Source of the DNA: Mantis religiosa
Lineage: Eukaryota; Arthropoda; Insecta; Mantodea; Mantidae
Assembly (NCBI GenBank): GCA_030765055.1
Contig: CM060947.1
Location: 59,670,235-59,734,234 of the forward strand
Length of the DNA: 64,000 bases
Reading direction: 5' to 3'
Positions 10,167 through 22,326 of the stretch are shown piece by piece; positions within the stretch are counted from its first letter, which is position 1, and each line of letters starts with the position of its first letter. Below the pieces are notes generated by a model. That model saw only the letters and a program-made list of their open reading frames with translations, was not told where the DNA came from and did not search any database. The translations under genes were made by a program, and so were the position numbers.

Positions 10167-11070
10167 GTGGTCATCATATACTTTCAGTGGTCGTCGTGGT
10201 CCCGGCGTTTGCGTGACAAGATGATATACGCCAGCTGACTAATGGTCCTCCAGTTGGAGGCGGAGGCAAGCATAGAAGGTATCATTCCTTCCGGGGTGAA
10301 GGATCCCAGTTTCAGCTCGACTTGCTGTCGGAGATATTGCCAGCGGACACATTCAAAGAAGGTGTGTTCCACGGTGTTCATTTTGCCACAGTGGATGCAT
10401 TCGTCAGTCGGACTGAGACCAAACCGGTAAAGATATGCTCGGAAGCAGCCGTGTCCGGTAAGGAGCTGCGTAGAGTGAAAGTTGACGTTGCCTCTGCGAC
10501 GTGTAAGCCAAGGTGCCCAAGTTCGGAAGTAGGCGAAGGGTCCAGTGGGCAGTCCCATCATCCGTGTCCCAAAGATCTTGCCACTGCTCCATCAATTGAT
10601 GGCGAGCTTCATCTTTGCTAGTGTCGGTCTGTTCCCGCAGGAGACGCTCCGTGACTAATAGGGAGATAGGGGGCGTCCGTGCTAAAACTAGCAGTGCCTT
10701 TGTCCACGTGGTGCGGTAGGCACTAGTGATTCGTATTGCTACCTTCCTTTGTAAGCTTAGGAGCAATGTGTTGTAGATCTTCCTGTCAAGTGCCTTGCGC
10801 CAGAAACAAACCCCATACAGGATCATGGAAGTGACAACCGAGAACAGTAGTCTCCTGCTGGTTTACGTCGGCCCGCCGGTATTGGGCATTAGGTGACTCA
10901 GGTGGTTTAAGGTCTTTCCCGCCTTCGCCACAATGATTCTAACATGATGTCCCATGGACATATTCCGGTCCAGATGAATTCCAAGGTACTTAAGCGTGTC
11001 CTGACTGCGAATAACCCAATCGCCCAGGCGCAGGCGGATATAGCAAACTTTTCGGCCCCCCACTCTATGC
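10167..11070 (-). pseudogene. R1-clade-like RT C-terminal remnant
   Basis: Minus-strand pieces of a reverse transcriptase C-terminal region in different frames: 11063-10863 (YLGIHLDRNMSMGHHV, the segment after the RT core), 10826-10404, and 10561-10184. The last has QLLTGHGCFRAYLYRFGLS followed by a CIHC...H...C cluster. The phrase 'LTGHGCFRAYL.RFG' with a downstream CCHC cluster is typical of R1/LOA-type elements without RNase H at the end. At least one frameshift lies between about 10404 and 10561. The 5' part is cut off at about 11070 by the next element. Confidence 0.75.
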
Positions 11071-11074
11071 GTAG

Positions 11075-11675
11075 TTGTGTGCTCTGTACAGACTCCTTAA
11101 GTGCACTTAAAAACCTTATGACGCTGTACACTTACCATCCACTGGTGCAGCTCATCTAGGATACAGTCCACTGCCTGGCACTCTCTGGCACTAGGATCAC
11201 CTTTGTGTGGACGCCAGGTCATGTTGGACTGCCTGGCAATGAAGCAGCAGACGCCGCAGCTAAATCCACCATTTTATCACCTGTCTTTAATCCTCTTGTA
11301 TCTTTTACTGATTGTTGCCATTATTTTACGCCAGGCATTTAATGCGCGTTGGCATGAGGAGTGGACGGCCCTGCGTGATAACAAGCTCCGGACGGTTAAA
11401 CCTCTTCCGGTTGCCTGGGCCTCTTCTGCCCGAGCTTCCAGGTAGGAAGAGATTGTTTTAGCTCGTTTACGCATCGGACACTGCCGTTTTAGCCATGGTC
11501 ACCTATTGCGTAATGAACCCGAGCCTCTATGTGACCACTGTGACGTACCCTTAACGGTAGGTCACATTTTAACTCAATGTCGGTTTTTAGCTCCATTACG
11601 GGCCAGTCTGTCGCTCCCAGCTACGCTCTCTGCTATACTGGCAGATGACGTACGAGCTGTGGAAGCCACACACTC
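11075..11675 (+). pseudogene. E: decayed RNase H/CCHC end of an I-group-like ORF2
   Basis: Plus-strand remnant beginning inside RNase H (CTDSLSALKNLMTLYTYHP). After an in-frame stop it shows WTPGHVGLPGNEAADAAAKS, then in a shifted frame LRIGHCRFSHGHLL and the terminal cluster CDHCDVPLTVGHILTQC, ending ILADDVRAVEA. It is similar to, but clearly diverged from, families A and B. It ends in CACACTCACTCAC, which looks like a remnant of the (CACT)n tail seen in family B. The C element follows directly. Confidence 0.75.
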
Positions 11676-11686
11676 ACTCACGTTTT

Positions 11687-13716
11687 ATGGCCACAACTAC
11701 ACCTAAACGCAGAAAACAAGTTTCGGAAGAAAGAGAGGTACACACGTCTTTATCAGCGCGTTACCTAGTTATCCATCGTACAGAAGTGGGTCAGTCATTT
11801 TTAAAGGTCAACCCTTTAGTCATTCAATCAGGTCTGGATAAAATCGCTGGGCCCGTTAAGTCATGTACACGTTTACGGTCTGGTTCAGTATTGGTTGAGA
11901 GCTACACTACCTCCCAGTTTGAAAAGTTAATGAAAGCGAAACTACTACACGGATATCCTATCCGTGTAGAAAAACACAGGAGCCTCAACTCTTTCAAGGG
12001 CGTTATCACCAGCCCTCTGTTGGATGGTATGCCGGAGGAGGAGATCCAGGGTTATCTGGCGGACCAGGGTGTCACGGAAGTGTTCCGTGTGCGAGTCACG
12101 CGTGAAGGTGTGCAGGTTCCTAGCCGCACGCTTTTCGTTACTTTCGATCGGCTCGAACTGCCTCAGAGGATCAAGGCAGGATATGAAGTTATCCCTGTGC
12201 GCCCGTACATTCCGCGGCCTATGCGCTGCTACCAGTGTCAGCGCTATGGCCATACTAAGACCTCTTGCAAGGCTACCGTTGCGGTGTGTGCCAACTGTGG
12301 TAAGGGCAGTCATGACGGAGCTTGTCCCTCTGCCCCAAGTTGCGTGAACTGCCAAGTTCAACATCCGGCGACCTCCCGCGATTTTCCGCGATACCAGGAT
12401 GAGAAGGCCATCCAAGGAAGCAAGCGTAGAACCGAGTGTCAACATCCCTTTTGTCACCGCGGAAGACTTTAGGCTTGTTGTGCGTAGAGCGGCACTGTCA
12501 CGCTGGCGTGATGAGTGGTCTGCTCTGCGTAATAACAAGCTGAGAAGGGTAAAAGAGCTTCCGGATAACTGGGCGACCTCCTATCGCTTATCGCGTCGGG
12601 AGGAGGTGAGTTTGGCTCGGTTGCGTATTGGGCACTGCTACTTCTCACACAGTCACCTGTTGAGGAGGGTCACTGCTACTATTTGCGAGTCATGTGGTCA
12701 GGCTCTCTCGGTCCGTCATGTGCTGCTCGAGTGTATTCACCTAGCAGACCTGCGGGAGTTTCTGCAGCTGCCGGTCAGCTTGACGGAGATCCTAGCAGAC
12801 AATAACTCTGCGGTGGAAAAAGTCCTCAAGTACATCGCCAGAGTTCAGTTAAGAATTTAATAGTTTATGCTTTTATCGTCTATTATTTTATACGTTTTTA
12901 GTTTTATAGTCTATTGCTAGTTTCGGCCGCCTTTTGTTATAAATATATTTTTGTTTTATTTATACTTGTTATATCTATTGCGTCTTTTGTATTTTAGCAA
13001 TAAAGAGTGTTTTGTTTTTGTATTTTGTTAAATGTTTATTTTTATAGATATATTTTTACTTAGTGTGTAAGTTTTTTAGTGTCATTCGCACAATTGTCTT
13101 TAATGGGCGCTGATGACCTAGCAGTTGAGCGCCCATAAATGCAAATCATCATCAGGAGCTGCGGGTAAAAGAGCGCCTATCCTTCTCTGAAGCCCGCAAA
13201 CGCCACCAGGCTCGACAACCTTCTCTCCTGAAGTTTAGTACTTTCAGTTCCGTTGTTTCAAAACCAGTACTAAAGCGTGACATGGGCACTCAAACTTGCC
13301 CTGTGCCTTCAACCGTGGCTACTCCTCGCGTCGCATTGCCAACTTCTAATACCGCTAGCTCCAAAACCATTTCAGTGAGTACGGACACCCGGAAATTTAA
13401 AGTCACGCCAAAGCGCTCCAACTTCCTTAAAGCCCCTCCGGCATCTGCCAGTAGCATGTGTCCCGGCCCGGCCAGTTCCCCTTCACCTCCTCGTCGCTCT
13501 CGCTCCCAAGACACCAGGGGGCGCAGTCGCGTGAAGGGGCCTTCCCTTCCAACCTTGAGTATTGGCAACAGTTTTCTCCCCTTGACCGCGTTATCCAATG
13601 ACCCTGACCGTCTTCCATCCGAGGAGCCTATGGAGCACGAAGCAAGTGCTTCAAAAAGCCGGAGTCCCACACGGAACCAGAAGGGAAAATTAAAGCGACA
13701 GCCACCAGCAAAGTGA
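11687..13716 (+). pseudogene. C ORF1, gag-like, split by D
   Basis: The ORF1 of a third family. ATG is at 11687, and the first part runs to the codons for DEKAIQ at about 12415. It has an N-terminal domain similar to A and B and knuckles CYQCQRYGHTKTSC and CANCGKGSHDGAC. In a third cluster the final Cys is Phe. D is inserted here. The gene resumes at about 13154 with ELRVKERLSFSEARK and continues as a Ser/Pro/Arg-rich tail to TGA 13714-13716. No 5' UTR is left: the sequence starts a few bases after E. ORF2 begins 25 bases downstream. Confidence 0.8.
12416..13153 (+). mobile_element. D: 5'-truncated I-group-like insertion in C ORF1
   Basis: An insertion of about 740 bp holding only the 3' end of an ORF2 (to 12860), a 3' UTR and the family-type hairpin (13105-13134, GGGCGC...TGATGACC...GTTGAGCGCCC) with a short ATCATC tail. 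The coding part reads NIPFVTAEDF, LRIGHCYFSHSHLL and a Cys/His cluster CESCGQALSVRHVLLEC. It is close to family A but distinct. C ORF1 resumes right after the tail. The left boundary (2-4 bases uncertain) shows no clean target duplication. Confidence 0.8.
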
Positions 13717-13741
13717 ACCAGCTTTTCCCCTTTACCCCAGG

Positions 13742-14489
13742 ATGTCCATTCTACAGTGGAATACACGTGGCGTGCGCAGGCGTAAACCAGACCTACAACT
13801 GTTGGGTAATTTGCTGTCCCCCAGTATTTTCTGCCTGCAGGAGACGAAACTTCACCAGCAGGATACGTTCACCTTTCCTGGTTTTACTCCGGTGCGCTTT
13901 GATTTACCACCGGAGCCCGGTTCTCCTGCACATGGGGGTGTTACGCTTTTAATCCGGGACGACGTTTTTTACCAACCTCTTCCGCTCACTAGTACCTTGC
14001 AAGCCGTAGCCGTTACTCTTAGACTCCCAGGTCTCTCTTTTACCTTATGTTCTGTCTACTTACCACCCTCTTCTCCCTTCGCCATTGCGGACTTCTCCGA
14101 TCTGGTGTCCCAGCTCCCAACACCCTTCTTGCTGTTGGGAGACTTCAACGCCCATCACCCTCTTTGGGGATCACCTAGGGCTTGCGTAAGGGGGAATCAC
14201 CTTGCTGAATTCGTTGTTCAGAATCGCTTCTCAATTCTCAACACTGGCGAACCTACATTTATTTCTGATTCAACCAGCACTCTCTCTCACCTGGACTTAT
14301 CCGTTTGCTCGGCACAGCTTGCTCATCACTTTCAGTGGAACGTCGTCTCTGACACATTTTCCAGCAACCACCTTCCCTGCCTGATTAGCCTGCTTTCTAA
14401 CTACACACCATCGTCCCGTGTACCTACTTGGCAGCTTCACAAAGCTAACTGGTCCCTTTTTGCAGCCTGGCTATCTTTGACGACCCTCC
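13742..14489 (+). pseudogene. C ORF2, endonuclease domain only
   Basis: The first 249 codons of an ORF2, an APE-type endonuclease with ILQWNTRGVRRRKPDL, LQETKL, GDFNAHHPLWGS and a final SSNHLPCL, where SDH is normally found (D to N). The reading is cut at about 14489 by the 5' end of A2. The expected continuation (linker and RT) is not present next to the far end of A2. A fragment of matching RT type appears at 47170. Confidence 0.8.
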
Positions 14490-15902
14490 CCCAGGGGCCT
14501 ACTTCGGTAGGTACGGGTTTGGCTAACCCGGGGTCCCGAGCCAACAGTTTCCCTCGTGTGGGCTCCTCTTCGTGGTTGAGGGAGACGGTCAACAGGCCCA
14601 CCCACGTGTAGGCCGTGCGTGGAGACCCGTGTCGGTGGAAGGGTTAGTCCTGGTGGTTGAGGGATGCGTATCTGAGCTCGTAACAGTGTTTTTCTGAATT
14701 CGGGAAGGGTACGCATTACTAATACACTACTTCGGCTTCTGCTTCGCCTAAACGGGAGGTTAGGGACTAACCCACCCCTAATCAATCGGCCAGGATTAGG
14801 TATTGTACCGAACTCCAGGGTGAGTGGGACGGCGAGCTCGCTATATCCCCTGTGTAGCCCTGTCATCCCGCTGGGATGACCCCTTCTTGGGCTCCGTGGT
14901 GGGTGGGGAGAACTGGGGGATGAATTTTGTCGCCAACTTTCATGTCAAACCTTACCCAAAAAATAATTCAAAAACTTGCAGCAATGGAAAAGAAGTAGCC
15001 GAGTCTTGTGGTCCTCGTTACTTGGTAATCAGTCGCACCGAAGAAGGCCAAAAGTTTACTACCGTTAACCCCTTTACCATCCAGAGGAAATTAGACAAAA
15101 TTGCAGGTCCGGTCAAATCTTGTATACGATCGAGAAATGGCACGCTCCTGGTCGAGGCGCATTCTAACGCCCAGGCGGCATTGTTATTGAAGGCAAGCAT
15201 GCTAGGGAGTTACCCTATATCCGTTACGCTACATAAGACCCTGAACTCCTCACGTGGGGTGGTAACCACCCGTGCGTTGGACGGTATGTCCAACGAGGAG
15301 ATTCAGGAGAACCTAAAAGACCAGGGTGTAACTTGTGTGTACCGAGTACAGCGCAGAGAATGTGGGGAATTGTTGCCTTACACTGTTCCTTACTTTTGAT
15401 AGGGTAGATCTTCCTCAAAAGATTGACAGGATACGAGAGTATTGAGGTTAGGCCGTATATACCGAACCCCCTGCGGTGCTACAAATGTCAGCGTTATGGT
15501 CACACTAGTCAACTGGAACGGATCTCCAGCATGCGTGAACTGTGGTTTGGCTTTACACGAGGGTGAGTGCTCCTCGCCCATTAAATGTATAAACTGTGCC
15601 GGGGAGCATCCATCTAGCTCCAAAGACTGCCCACGTTTTGTGGAAGAAAAGGCATAACAGGAGATCCGGGTTAAGGAGGTTTCCTTCTCGGACGCCCGGA
15701 AGCTCCTGCGTACTCGTTGGCCCTCCGTCCCTAGGTCCGGTACTTATAGCTCTGTCGTGGCTAAATCCGTTCCTAGGAAAGAAATTGCAACGCAAACCTG
15801 CGGTGCAGGGTAGCCTACCGTCTCCGATAGAGTTCTTGTCCCGACATAAGTACGGGAGTCCACAAATGCATCACCGGCGTCGGCAAATACATCGCCTAAG
15901 CG

Positions 15903-16070
15903 GCCCCTCAAAATCCAACCTCTGCGGTCCTCGTCCCGAGGGGTGGGCAACAGGAAGTAGGGGACTGACTGATGGGGTGATGTACGGTGGGGACTTGGTG
16001 TACCCCACGACCACTACGGCTGCCGAGAAGGCCCATCAGTAACCCCGAAAACTGGCAGAAGAGGCTCTGG
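15903..16070 (+). ncRNA. Candidate HDV-like ribozyme at family B 5' end (B1 copy)
   Basis: The first seven bases GCCCCTC can pair with GAGGGGT about 30 nt later, leaving a G1-U wobble at the cleavage position. A loop TCCTCGTC and the string GGGCAACA follow the pattern of HDV-type ribozymes (L3, then the strand after P1). A 9-bp stem ACTGATGGG/CCCATCAGT would be P4, followed by a CCCCGAAAA strand with the expected C-G-A-A core and CAGA for P2. HDV-like ribozymes are known at the 5' ends of R2 and other non-LTR elements. Activity is inferred, not shown. Confidence 0.55.
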
Positions 16071-17727
16071 TAATTTTCCCCAGGGACCTACTACGGTAGG
16101 TACGGGATTGGCGATCCCGGGGTCCCTAGCCACTCAACCTCATTTCATCCCCTTCACCTCCATCAACTGTGCCACGCTGTGCTACTGCTGATCAGTATGC
16201 ATCACCTTCTTCCCCTTCTAGTTTTTTATTATGATTATTAGTACTTAAGGTCTTAGGTTTATAACTCCTGTCTCACCAGCAGGGATCTCTCCTATCTCCG
16301 TGGTTCTGTCCCACGGTTTTCAGCGCGGCTTCCGACATGTGTGCTCTCCGGAGGTCTCAAAAGTGAAGGTTGAGCGGACCCTTCGCACTGCCCCTATGTG
16401 TAGCCTTAGGTGCGGAGCCCGTCCACACCGTCAAGTACCCCCACGTAGCTCCTTGAGGGCCCGGTCTGTGTTAATCTCCCGACGGCCGTGTTGCCGTTGG
16501 GTTAGTAACATGGACCGGACGTGTTACCGCTGACGGAACCCCGGAGTAATCAACCACAAGCCCCCTGAATCCGCGTGTGCCCTTTATGCGCAGCGCGGCC
16601 TAAAGTGGGGAGCCACAGGCGGTTATTCCTGTGGTAGGGGCATAAAGCCGGGGTGTGCGTGGTGAACGGTTTACCCATACGGACAAGCAGTGGATATTGA
16701 AGGGTAGCTTTTCTGAAGTACAAATGAGATCGGTCATGGGTGAGGTCCCCATGACGGCACAGACCGTGAAGATTCGGTGTCTTTTTTTTTTAACCCCCGG
16801 ATGGCAGGCTGACGCCGACGGTTCCGGATGGGGGTCTCTATCATCATGTCTCCGCGCAAACAATCTTTCATTGACCCTTTTTTGATAATGACCTTGGCTT
16901 GTGATGGGAAAACGTTTAAAGAGGTTAGTCCATTTTATATCAAGCGAGAACTTGATAAAATCAGCGGCCCGGTTAAAAACGCTACGCGTCTCCGAGACGG
17001 TGGCTTACTGGCAGAGACCTCAACTGCAGACCAGTCTAAAAAGCTGCAAAAAGCGACTTTGTTGGGCTCCTACCCTATCCGGGTAGCCCCACACAAAACG
17101 CTGAATACGTGCAGAGGAGTAGTCACCACCTCCAGTTTAGATGGTCTTGCTAATGAAGAGATAGTAAGTTGCCTCTCTGATCAACTTGTCTGTCAGGCGT
17201 ACCGGCTAACCCGAAAACAAGATGGCAAGGAATACCCCTTACGTACCGTGTTTCTAACTTTTGCTGGAACTAAGTTACCTGAATTTATCTATTGCGGCTA
17301 TGAACGTGCTAGCGTCCGCCAGTATGTCCCGAACCCCATGCGCTGTTTCCAATGTCAGCGGTTCGGACATACTAAGGTCACGTGTACCAATCCTGCTCTT
17401 TGTGAGCAATGTGGCCTGGCGAAACAAGAAGACCCAAACTGCACTCGAACACCTTGTTGCGTAAACTGTGGCGGTAGTCATCCTTCCAGCTCGCGACAGT
17501 GCCCCAAATTTATGGACGAAAAAAGTATTCAGGAGCTACGTGTAAAAGAACGCCTGACTTTTCCAGAGGCACGACGGCGCTTTGAACAACTAAAGCCTGC
17601 TACCACTACTACTGGGTATGCAGCAGCAGCTCGCTGTACTCCTAATACCACCGTTGCTGTTCAACACGTCCCTGTCGCTCACGCATCCACGCAGACAGAC
17701 TTTCTAGCCGTTAAACCCACGTCTCAG

Positions 17728-20401
17728 CTATTAAGGAAAGGGCGGAGCGGGTACCACTTAATTTTAATAGTGACTGCACCGAGCCGTACAACCAACCTTT
17801 TACCGCAGCCGAGCTCGCCCATTCTCTGGCGTTAGCAAAGGATTCTTCTCCAGGTCCCGATGACGTACACCGACAGATGCTGCTACATCTTCCATCTGAG
17901 GCGCTGTGCTTCCTTTTAAACATCTATAACCGCATTTGGCATGAGCGCGTTTTCCCTTCCTCCTGGCGAGAGGGTATTGTCATCCCCATCCCTCGACCCG
18001 GAAAGGACCGCACGCTACCATCTAGCTACCGCCCCATTTGCCTGACGAGTGTCATCTGCAAGACCATGGAGCGAATGATAAACGCTCGGTTAAATTGGTG
18101 GCTAGAAAAACATAACCATCTGTCCAACTTGCAATGCGGTTTTCGTCGCCATCGCTCAAGTGTCGATAATCTAACACGCCTTGAGGGTTATATTTCCCAT
18201 GCGTTTCTACTGAAACAGCACGCCGTGGGCGTGTTCCTCGACCTGGAGAAGGCTTATGACACCACCTGGCGGTATGGCATACTCCGTAACCTACATGGTT
18301 ACGGTATGCGTGGTCATCTACCCGAATTCCTATGCAACTTTTTAAAACTTCGCCGTTTTCGGGTTCGCATAGGAAACACGATATCACGGGAGCGGATACA
18401 GGAGAACGGCGTACCTCAAGGGTCAATTTTGAGCGTCACCCTTTTTGCCGTAGCGATTAACGGAATCACTAGTGCCGTTAGAAGTGGAATTCCATCATCC
18501 CTCTATGTTGACGACTTTGCAGTCTATTATAGGTCTGCCAACATAGATCACATTGAGCGCCAACTACAGCTGACCATTACCCAGCTGGCAGCTTGGGCGC
18601 TTCAAACCGGCTTCCGTTTTTCAGCTGCGAAGACGCAGTGTATCCACTTTCACCGCCTGCGAGGTATACACCCGCCTCCGGATCTTCATTTGAACGGCAC
18701 ACCCCTGCCATTTGTCTCGCACCTGAAGTTCTTGGGCCTCTACTTGGACCGACAACTAAATTGGGAGCACCACATTCGTCACCTTCGAGCCTCTTGCGAT
18801 CGTTCTCTTCGGGTGCTCAAGGTATTATCTGGAGCATCTTGGGGGGGCGATCGCACGGTAATGTTAAGGCTGTACCGCTCTCTGGTTCGGTCCAAGCTGG
18901 ACTATGGTAGTTTTATTTATGGCGCAGCGACCGCCTCTAAACTTCGCCTTTTAGACACCGTGCATCATACTGGCATCCGCCTTGCCACAGGAGCTTTCCG
19001 CACCAGTCGAGTCGACTGCCTGTATGCAGACTCAGGCGAACCTCCACTCCATATTCGTCGCTCGCTGTTACTCTGCTCATACGTCTCGAAGTTGGCTAGT
19101 TATCCCAATCATCCTTGTTTTAAACCAGTTTTGAGTCCAGATTTAGTCCACCGTTATATGCGCCCTGGTTCTCGGACACGCCCCATGGGAATAAGATTTC
19201 GGGATCTCCTACATTCCCATGGCCTCCGAATGCCTCGCGTGGAGAGGTCGTCCATCAGCCCTTATCCTGCTTGGCAACTGGATCGTGCGCGGTTCGATCT
19301 CGCACTTTCCAGCAACTCTAAACTCGCTACTCCACATTCGGTGTTCCAACAACTTTTTGCCGAACTACTGGGCCGTTACCCTAGCTATGTTCCGGTCTTT
19401 ACAGACGGTTCTCAGCTAGGTAGCACTACGGGTTGCGCTTTCTTTATTAACGGTGAGGCTCATAAATTTCGCCTTCTGGACTCTACTTCGGTCTTCTCAG
19501 CAGAGTTGTATGCCATCCTTTACCTGCTCCTTTTTATTTGCAAGTTAGCTCCTGGCTCTTTTATTGTCTGCACTGACTCTCTGAGTGCGCTCCAGGCCTT
19601 GCAACAGCACACTGCCACTCAGACCCTCGTTTTAAAAATACAGGCCCAGATCTCGCAAATGCTCATGCGCGGGTACAACTTTGTTTTTACTTGGATCCCA
19701 GGCCATGTGGGGATTTCCGGAAACGAGGAGGCGGACGCGGCTGCAAAGCTCGCTTGCCGTTTGCCCCGGAGTTTAACAACTACTGTGCCATACCAGGACG
19801 TGCAACGTTTTTTCCGTCGCCACCTACTATCTGCTTGGCAGCAATCCTGGACAGCTTTACAAGGCACACAACTCCGGGCAATAAAGGAGAGCGTACGACC
19901 CTGGCTAACTTCCTGCAGGGATAACTGGCGAGCCGAGGTGATACTCACCCGGCTCAGAATTGGGCACACACGTGCAACTCATGGCCATCTTTTGAGAGGG
20001 GAACCGGCCCCTGTGTGTGCCCCGTGTGCAGTACGCCTCACTGTACGGCATGTACTGCTGGATTGCCCGCAGTACACCCGCGTTCGCCAGTCTTTGGGCC
20101 TAAGGGCTAACTTGCTCAATGTTTTAGGGGATGACCCAGTGGCCGTAGATAAGGCGCTGCGGTTTGTGGAGGAAATTGGTTTTAATAAACAAGTCTGACT
20201 TGAATTTTATATTTATTAATTTTAGTGGTTTTAATTATCGGGTCTGGGATGAGTTTTTATGTGCTTTTAAACGTTGAGTGTTTTTATTTTATTTTAACCT
20301 TTTAGCGAAATCTGGGTAGCTTTTAGGTTTTAAAGTTGACTTAGGGCCCTAATGACCTAGTTGTCGACGGGCCCTTAAACAACACACACTCACTCACTCA
20401 C
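17728..20401 (+). mobile_element. B1b: 5'-truncated family B copy inside B1 ORF1
   Basis: A 2.67-kb insertion flanked by CCCACGTCTCAG at 17716-17727 and 20402-20413. It begins abruptly in ORF2 just before the RT (KERAERVPLNF) and keeps the complete 3' end with hairpin 20344-20374 and a CACTCACTCACTCAC tail. This is classic 5' truncation. It inserted into a copy of its own family. Confidence 0.93.
17730..20198 (+). pseudogene. B1b ORF2 fragment: RT, RNase H, CCHC
   Basis: An open frame of about 820 codons with no start of its own. RT motifs are FRRHRSSVDNL, FLDLEKAYDTTWR, ENGVPQGSILSVTLF and LYVDDFAVYYR. The RNase H motifs are FTDGSQLG, AELYAILYLLL, CTDSLSAL and WIPGHVGISGNEEADAAAK. The final cluster is CAPCAVRLTVRHVLLDC. 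The stop is TGA at 20196-20198. All catalytic residues look intact, so only the endonuclease and leader are lost. Confidence 0.9.
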
Positions 20402-20910
20402 CCCACGTCTCAGACTGTTTGTATATACACCCGCACAACCTCCGCTTCAACCGTACCCCCCCAGGGGCCTACTTCGGTAGGTACGGGTTTGGCGAACCCG
20501 GGGTCCCGAGCCAACAGTCTCCCTCGTGTGGGCTCCTCTTCGTGGCTGAGGGAGACGGTCAACAGGCCCACCCACGTGTAGGCCGTGCGTGGAGACCCGT
20601 GTCGGTGGAAAGGTTCGTCCTGGTGGTTGAGGGATGCGTATCTGAGCTCGTAACAGTATTTTTCTGAATTCGGGGAGGGTACGCATTACTAATACACTAC
20701 TTTGGCTTCTGCTTCGCCTAAACGGGAGGTTAGGGACTAACCCACCCCTAATCAATCGGCCAGGACTAGGTATTGTACCGACCTCCAGGGTGAGTGGGAC
20801 GGCGAGCTCGCTATATCCCCTGTGTAGCCCTGTCATCCCAGTGGGATGACCCCTTGTTGGGCTCCGTGGTGGGTGGGGAGCACTGGGGGATGAAACCTAG
20901 CCCATTTTTT

Positions 20911-22326
20911 ATGGCCAAAACTAACAACAATAATAAATTATTTAAGAAAGATGGAAAAGAAGTAGTGGAGTCTAGTGGTCCTCGCTACTTAGTTGTAACA
21001 AGAAAGGAGGAAGGCAAGAACTTTTTGACAGTGAACCCGTTTATCATCCAGAAGGGCTTAGATAAAATTGCCGGTCCAGTCAAGTCCTGTACTCGCTCCA
21101 GAAACGGCACGCTCCTTGTGGAAGCGCACTCGTTTTCCCAGGCAGCAACGTTATTAAAAGCCACGTTATTGGGCAGCTATCCCGTCACAATTGCGGTGCA
21201 CAAGACCCTGAACTCTTCCCGCGGGGTCGTCACCACTCGTGCGTTGGACGGGATGTCAAATGAGGAAATCAAGGAGAACCTACAAGACCAGGGTGTCACC
21301 GCTGTATACCGAGTACAACGCAGAGAACGAGGGGAGTTGGTGCCTACCCGTACCCTGTTCCTGACCTTTGATCGGGTAGACCTCCCGCAAAGGCTTAGGG
21401 CAGGGTATGAGACCATGGAGGTTAGGCCATATATACCCAACCCCCTCAGATGTTTCAAATGTCAACACTTCGGTCATACAAGTGAATTTTGTAAGGGTGT
21501 GCCAACATGTGTTGAGTGTGGTCAGCCTAAACACGAGGATGCCTGCACATCCCCGGTAAAATGTGTCAACTGTGCTGGTGAACATCCATCCAGCCACAGA
21601 GAGTGCCCACGTTTCCTAGAGGAAAAGGAGATACAGGCGATCCGAGTAACGGAGAAGTTATCCTTCTCGGATGCCCGTAAACTCCTACGTACTCGTCAAC
21701 CCTCGGTCCCAAGATCTGCTACTTACAGCTCCATAGCTGCTAAGGTGGCACCGAGGAAAGAAGTCGCTATTCAGACCAGCGATTGTGAGGCTACTATAAC
21801 CGATAAAGTCCTTACCGCCACACCTGCACAAAAGACCACCAAGACATCCAAGCCGGCTCCTCTCTCACCTCAATCGCCGAGGGAGAAGTCCGCACCGTCC
21901 CCACCTAAGCCGTCAACCTCATCGACCGTCAAGCCTGTTATAGTGTACGATGCACCGCCCAAAAAGTTTAAGACCACTTACACAAAATCAGACTTCCTCA
22001 AGGTCACCAACAAAGGCACCGGCAAGAAAAAAAGCTCTAGGGCATCTAGAAGTTCATCTTCTGATGGGTCTTCTGGTGAAGAAACGGATCGACAACTATC
22101 ATCATCGTCGATCTCTGTGTCCAACCGGTTTGAGGTTCTCGAACCTAAGTTTTCTATAGGGAAAGGGGCCTCATCCGTGGAAGAAATGGACCAGGAAGAC
22201 ACGGACCACACTGCTAGAATGGCAATGAAAAAGCGCCAGGACAAACCCGACGAAAAGGAAACAGGTGTTAGCCCTACACCGAAGAAAAAGGGTAAGCTGA
22301 TTCGGCCACCGTTAAAGTCGTCTTAA
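20911..22326 (+). CDS. A3 ORF1, second ORF1 type, intact
   Basis: 471 codons from ATG 20911 to TAA 22324-22326. The order matches A1: RNA-binding-type N-terminal domain, three zinc knuckles (CFKCQHFGHTSEFC, CVECGQPKHEDAC, CVNCAGEHPSSHREC), then a Ser/Thr/Pro-rich tail ending KKKGKLIRPPLKSS. The start MAKTNNNNKLF differs from MSNL of A1 and A5, and most of the gene differs by substitutions throughout. The leader before it and ORF2 after it are almost identical between the two types. I chose the start because it follows the conserved leader and equals the A4 start. Confidence 0.9.
   Translation: MAKTNNNNKLFKKDGKEVVESSGPRYLVVTRKEEGKNFLTVNPFIIQKGLDKIAGPVKSCTRSRNGTLLVEAHSFSQAATLLKATLLGSYPVTIAVHKTLNSSRGVVTTRALDGMSNEEIKENLQDQGVTAVYRVQRRERGELVPTRTLFLTFDRVDLPQRLRAGYETMEVRPYIPNPLRCFKCQHFGHTSEFCKGVPTCVECGQPKHEDACTSPVKCVNCAGEHPSSHRECPRFLEEKEIQAIRVTEKLSFSDARKLLRTRQPSVPRSATYSSIAAKVAPRKEVAIQTSDCEATITDKVLTATPAQKTTKTSKPAPLSPQSPREKSAPSPPKPSTSSTVKPVIVYDAPPKKFKTTYTKSDFLKVTNKGTGKKKSSRASRSSSSDGSSGEETDRQLSSSSISVSNRFEVLEPKFSIGKGASSVEEMDQEDTDHTARMAMKKRQDKPDEKETGVSPTPKKKGKLIRPPLKSS

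Noticed and set aside
12416..13153. D as an internal deletion joining ORF1 and ORF2 of one element
   Set aside because: C ORF1 resumes after D's hairpin and tail, so D is an insertion.
17728..17835. B1 ORF1-ORF2 fusion gene
   Set aside because: The apparent fusion is the B1b junction. The duplication CCCACGTCTCAG and the return of ORF1 at 20414 show insertion.
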